This document shows positions 59,722-64,000 of a stretch of DNA of 64,000 bases, one piece after another. Where the stretch lies: positions 13,559,017 through 13,623,016 of the forward strand of contig NC_084587.1 in the NCBI RefSeq assembly GCF_033807715.1. Reading direction: 5' to 3'. Both the position numbers and the translations under genes were made by a program. Position 1 is the stretch's first letter. Every line of letters begins with the position of its first letter. A model generated the notes under the pieces. It did not search any database, was not told the DNA's origin, and was given only the letters and a program-made list of their open reading frames with translations. Source of the DNA: Cololabis saira (taxonomy: Eukaryota; Chordata; Actinopteri; Beloniformes; Belonidae).

Positions 59722-61384
59722 CTGGAGTGGAAAAAGACAAAACACAGGCAGAGGAGGGGGAGGAGATGGCAAGGGAAGTACATTGAGAAAGAGAAATATG
59801 TACTTTGAGTATTTTGCAAAAAAAGAAAAAGAAAGAAATGTCATAAAGTCAAAGCCCCCAATCCCAAGTTGCCTCCTTTGTTGATACGATTTCAATAAAA
59901 GGCAAACAGATTATTTCTCAGTGTGCAATGGCGTTGAAGTCACAGAGCGCACAGCTGTCCGGGCGAGTATCAATATTTGCCATCAGTCACTTTTGTTAGG
60001 TCAGATTTTACATTTACTCTAAGCACAACACAGTTTCAAGCACAAAAACGGTAAACAGATAAAGTGAAACTGATGTATTCACCACTCGTGGTAGATAAAG
60101 CTGAGGAGGCAGCACAATACTCCTCAGAGGCAATGGGTGATGGGAGAGGAGCAGCTACACACTGCGGAGAGTGTCAGAGTGTGTTTGTGACGGTTAATGT
60201 GTGTGAGGAAGAGGGAACGCTCAAAGGGAGAGAAGGAGCGATAGTGTGTCGGTCCAGGCTATCTGTCCACGCTTCAGTGCTTTTATAGGCTGATCGAAGA
60301 GACACGCTAAGATAGCTGCAACACACACACACACACTTGCACTCATACTTCTTTTTGTGATTGCACAGAGCGATGGGAACGTGTCTGGGTAAAACGGTAA
60401 CATCGGCCATTAAGATATGAATTATTCGTTGAATGTGAGCACATGTGTCCCCTATGTGCATGAGTGACTGTGTGTACGTGCGCCGGTGACGTTAACGAAT
60501 ATGAGCACCCCTACACACACACATACACACACACACATGTTCATGTTAGCGTCACTTTGGAGGAAATTACGTCGACATTTTGCCTCCTACTAACCCCTTT
60601 GATAGCCTTGACTTACGCTTACTTTCATGTGGACCTGAGTTTCTATGTTAAACTTTCAGGCATTGTGTGCTCAAATACACACTGGCGATTTCCTGCTGCC
60701 AGATGTGCTCATCTCTAGCAGGGAGGCTGCTGTAGATACGGACCGACACACTGTCAGGGTTTGATGGATCTGTGTCCGGCTGACCTGGAAAGCTGTGCAG
60801 AATACTGATCAGGGGATTGCGTCGGCGTGCAAATGTGAGTGGCACTGTGATGAAAGGGGGACAGTCGTGTGTAGCCGCTTTTGTACTTCCTTATTTATTC
60901 TGATAGAGAACCCAACAGACATGAGGGAGAAAAAGGGCACGCATGCCAGAGTCATTTAAAATGTGTGTGAGTGTCCGCACCCGGGTCGCAAAACTCAATG
61001 AATCTTCAGAGTTGGAAACTTTCCATAGGAATTAATGGGAATATGTGGACATTTATGGGAATATATACGGGAATAAACTGCACATTTGAAAAACCACAGG
61101 AGAGCCTCTTAGAGAGAACTTAAAATGCAATCTAATAAATAAAGCAATCTAATTTAATGTGAATTAAGGCGGAATTCTACCCTGTGTTCTTGTCTATTGT
61201 CTATTTTTTCCTACCACATGCACAGATATTCACTGAAAACTGCAGGATCCTGCACTCTTCATCAGCCATGCTACTGAAGACACAAAATATGAGCCCAAGA
61301 AGAAATCTGGTTAAGCAATGTTTGGTGACATCACTATAGAATGAAAATATTTGATCGATTAAAGCGCAACTAACAAATATAAAA

Positions 61385-62345
61385 CAAGTTTATACAAGGC
61401 AAGGCAAGGCAAGTTTTTTTGTAGCACATTTCATATACAGTGCCTTAAATAAAAATATTAAAAAGGGCATTAAGAAGTAAAAGAGCCTTAAAGCAGAAAA
61501 TTAAGAGAGACAGACATAATTTAAAAAGCAGATGAAATGCAAAAAAAAGGCTACAGTGCATTGTGGGAGATTATTGAAATGCAGCAATAAATAAAAAGGT
61601 TTTCAACCTTGACTTAAAGCAGCTAAGAGTTTCAGCAGCCCTGATGCATTCTGGGAGTTTGATCCACAGGTGAAGAGCATAAGAGCAGAGCGCTGCCTCC
61701 CTGTGTTTGGTTCTAACGCTGGGTACTGAGAGTAGGCGTGACCCTGAAGACCTGAGGGTTCAGGTTGGTTCATGGTGGACCGGGAGATCGGAGACGTATT
61801 TTGGCCCGAGACCATTCAGAAATTTATAAACCAACAGCAGGATTTTAAAAGCTATTCTGACGGACAGAAAGCCAGTATAAAGATCTGAGAACTGGAGTTA
61901 TGTGATCAATGCTGCGTTCCATTTGTCCCCGGAAGTCGGAATTTCCGAGTTCGAGTCGGAATTTTCAACTGGAACGCCCCTCGAAGTGGGATTTCCTACT
62001 CGGAAAGTGGGAGAATCTTCACCACCCCCGAGTTAACATTCCAAGATGGCTGCCCCGGCTGTAAACAGTAAGTAGAAGAGAGCTCTGTAATAATTCGTAG
62101 CACTTCTGTCTAGTTTTGGTCACACTAAATCAGTCGTATACAAGTATTGTTCGGCATATACAGTATATGCTGCTATAGTGTAATTTACATTTTTCATGTG
62201 GTATATATATATATATGCGAACTACAAACTTGTTTTCCGACTTTGTAACTGGAACGCTGATAACTCGGCTGTGACGCCATTCCCAGTTCCGACTTCCGAC
62301 TTCCGAGGTAAATGGAACGCAGCATAACTCTCCTGGTCTTAGTGA
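61385..62345. repeat. AAGGCAAGGC dispersed repeat, split by a MITE
   Basis: Starts with CAAGGCAAGGCAAG repeats and GTAGCACATTTCATATACAG, continues to 61908 and resumes after 62325 (AACTCTCCTGGTCTTAGTG). A fragment of the same type is at 38893-38970. This is a widespread fish retroelement-like sequence; class not resolved. Confidence 0.55.
61909..62325. mobile_element. MITE with ATGCTGCGTTCCAT ends
   Basis: Left end ATGCTGCGTTCCATTTG and right end AAATGGAACGCAGCAT are inverted repeats; inner arms (CCGGAAGTCGGAA, TTCCGACTTCCGA) also pair. It splits the 61385-62345 repeat. Target duplication not clear. Confidence 0.7.
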
Positions 62346-64000
62346 GGATTTGATTTCAAATTAAAATATTTCTAATATTCCCGAAATCGGGTGTCCACTG
62401 AAAGTCTTTCGTAGAAAGTTTCTGGAAATGTACCTGAAATTTCCTGCTGTTATACAATCCTACTCTACACAAGGCAACAAAAATGTTTGTGCATTTGTAT
62501 ATCTTTGCACAGCTTTGTGCATCTGCCACTGCCTTTTTATCTTGCGGCCTCCAAGCAAACTGGCAGTGCAGCATTCAGGTTTGTTTTATACCAGTCTGAC
62601 GGACGTCAGAGCAGCCGCGTAGAACTGCTGTCGGGACGTCAGACACCGACGTTGCATGGATCTGATGCCAGTAAGAAACTGTGCAACTACGACTCCTCCT
62701 CAATGAATTGTAATGTCACAAGACTTTTCTATGAATGAAGATCTGAAGCAAAACTTTTCGTTGAAATTAATGAATGATTATGATTATGACATGTACTACA
62801 GCAGACTGTTGTAATAACACATGTATATAAACTCTGTACAGTGAAAAAGGGAAATCTGACCTGACCTGGGTATACAAGCAGCATTTCAAAGCTTTTTGTG
62901 TTCTGTCTTTTTTTTTTTTTTTTTGAAAGCATACAATGTGATGAAAATGTGATTTATGTTCCCTTCAAACCGCACAATAGCCTATGATGTCTGACTCAAG
63001 CTGTGAGCAAACATGCCTCACTGTATGAATGTGTGTGTGTGTGCGTGTGTGTCTCTCTGCAGGTGCATGTGCATGAAAGACAAAACCAGAAAGAGAGAGT
63101 CTGACTGAACAAGGAAACATTCATTAAAGGGCTGCGGCAGCCAAATTAAACAAAAGGGGGACAGGGAAGATGATTTGTGTTCGTAATTGGAGAGCTGCAG
63201 ATGAAAAGAGAAAAAGAAAGAAAGTACATAGAGGGGTGTAACAGAAAAAGAAAGAAAGTAACCTTGACAGGTGAGTCTGAATTAAAAAGAAAGAAAGAAG
63301 AGAAAAAAAGCTCCTGAGAGGACGGTAATCTCTTGACACAGAGTAAACTCCAAACCCCGTGTGCTGGAAGGGCTCTCCTTGGCTGAGAATTCAATTAACT
63401 GGACCATTTAAACTCTTTCCCTGCATCTACTTCCAAGTCTGATTTCTTGAATACTTGATTGCTTTGGGTCCCATATGTGCCTTTAATAAAGACAGCTATG
63501 CTCATACATAATTTAGCCACAGAATTGGACCCAAATCTTTGGATACTTGGAGCTGGACTGGTAGAGGAGTGTGAAAATGAGAGAAATAAATACAACTTCT
63601 CCCTCTTTTAATTTGTGGCCCCTTGTCTTTTCTTCCTCATTGCTTCTATGCAGCTCCATTTCTTTCTTCTATCCTCATCCATATAATGTGTTGCTTGCAC
63701 TCTCTTGTGGGCTCCAAACAGTTGCTGCATGTTTTCTTTTTTAACGCTCTCCAATCTCACGTTGACCTAAAAGCCCTGATGAAACATGTTAGTCCAAAAC
63801 TTAGCGATGTTTTCTGAAAATCCCTGCATACATGAACACACATGGGTACGGAAAAAAAAAGCAAATGCCATGTCTTGCGAGATTAAAAAAAAACATGCAG
63901 TCGCGCATTTGAGTTTGTGACATGTTTTAATCCACTCTAATATGATTGCATTTTTTGAAGAAAACTCCTCGTTTCACTTGGTTGTTAGCATCCTTCTGTC

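Larger units (their letters stand above)
59722..64000 (-). other. ndst3: ndst3 intron, runs out of the window
   Basis: No further NDST exon was recognised up to base 64000. The expected preceding block (a GGELFLTVLLN-type segment) was not seen. Contains a GGAATTAATGGGAATAT repeat stretch (about 61006-61100), a dispersed repeat (61385-62345) and a MITE (61909-62325). 62350-64000 holds nothing recognisable. Confidence 0.65.

Noticed and set aside
60064..60288. A 74-codon plus ORF in the ndst3 intron as a small gene
   Set aside because: No motif, no splice or promoter support, and low-complexity composition in places.
60648..60845. Minus ORF as another ndst3 exon
   Set aside because: Its residues do not resemble the deacetylase domain and no GT-AG pair gives a matching phase-0 junction to the 59539-59721 exon.

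Overview
The window is vertebrate and almost certainly teleost genomic DNA. The signs are genes split into small exons by GT-AG introns of 0.1 to 8 kb, no bacterial-style ORFs, long di- and tetranucleotide microsatellites, L2/Rex1-like LINE tails, Tc1 remnants and many short hAT elements with intact 8-bp target-site duplications (TSDs). Most of the 60-95 codon ORFs are chance or repeat-derived.

Two genes converge tail to tail. On the + strand, 13 exons from 5387 to 40465 can be joined in one open frame of 2499 nt (832 aa). They encode neurotrypsin (prss12): signal peptide, kringle, four six-cysteine SRCR domains, a basic activation site and a trypsin-like protease with H623, D673 and S777. 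On the - strand, eight exons between 59721 and 47862 encode the last 366 aa of a heparan sulfate N-deacetylase/N-sulfotransferase. This covers the end of the deacetylase half and the whole sulfotransferase domain with its PAPS-binding QKTGTT loop. Convergence with prss12 matches the PRSS12-NDST3 arrangement known in human, so ndst3 is the best name. The 5' half of ndst3 lies beyond base 64000.

Layout: 1-5386 upstream DNA filled with LINE, mariner-like and hAT-like repeats; 5387-40465 prss12; 40466-47861 intergenic DNA plus both 3' UTRs; 47862-59721 ndst3 3' half; 59722-64000 ndst3 intron. Both products act on extracellular or cell-surface biology (synaptic proteolysis; heparan sulfate sulfation in the Golgi). 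Their adjacency is conserved synteny, not an operon.

I did not find an unknown gene system. The most distinctive feature is how closely repeats crowd the prss12 splice sites. A LINE tail ends about 11 nt before exon 3. An AT repeat forms the exon 5 acceptor tract and a repeat copy starts at +5 of its donor. UG repeats abut the exon 8 acceptor and exon 12 donor. A TTAA-flanked element ends about 31 nt before exon 9. Several transposons are nested, and nine elements have exact or near-exact 8-bp TSDs.
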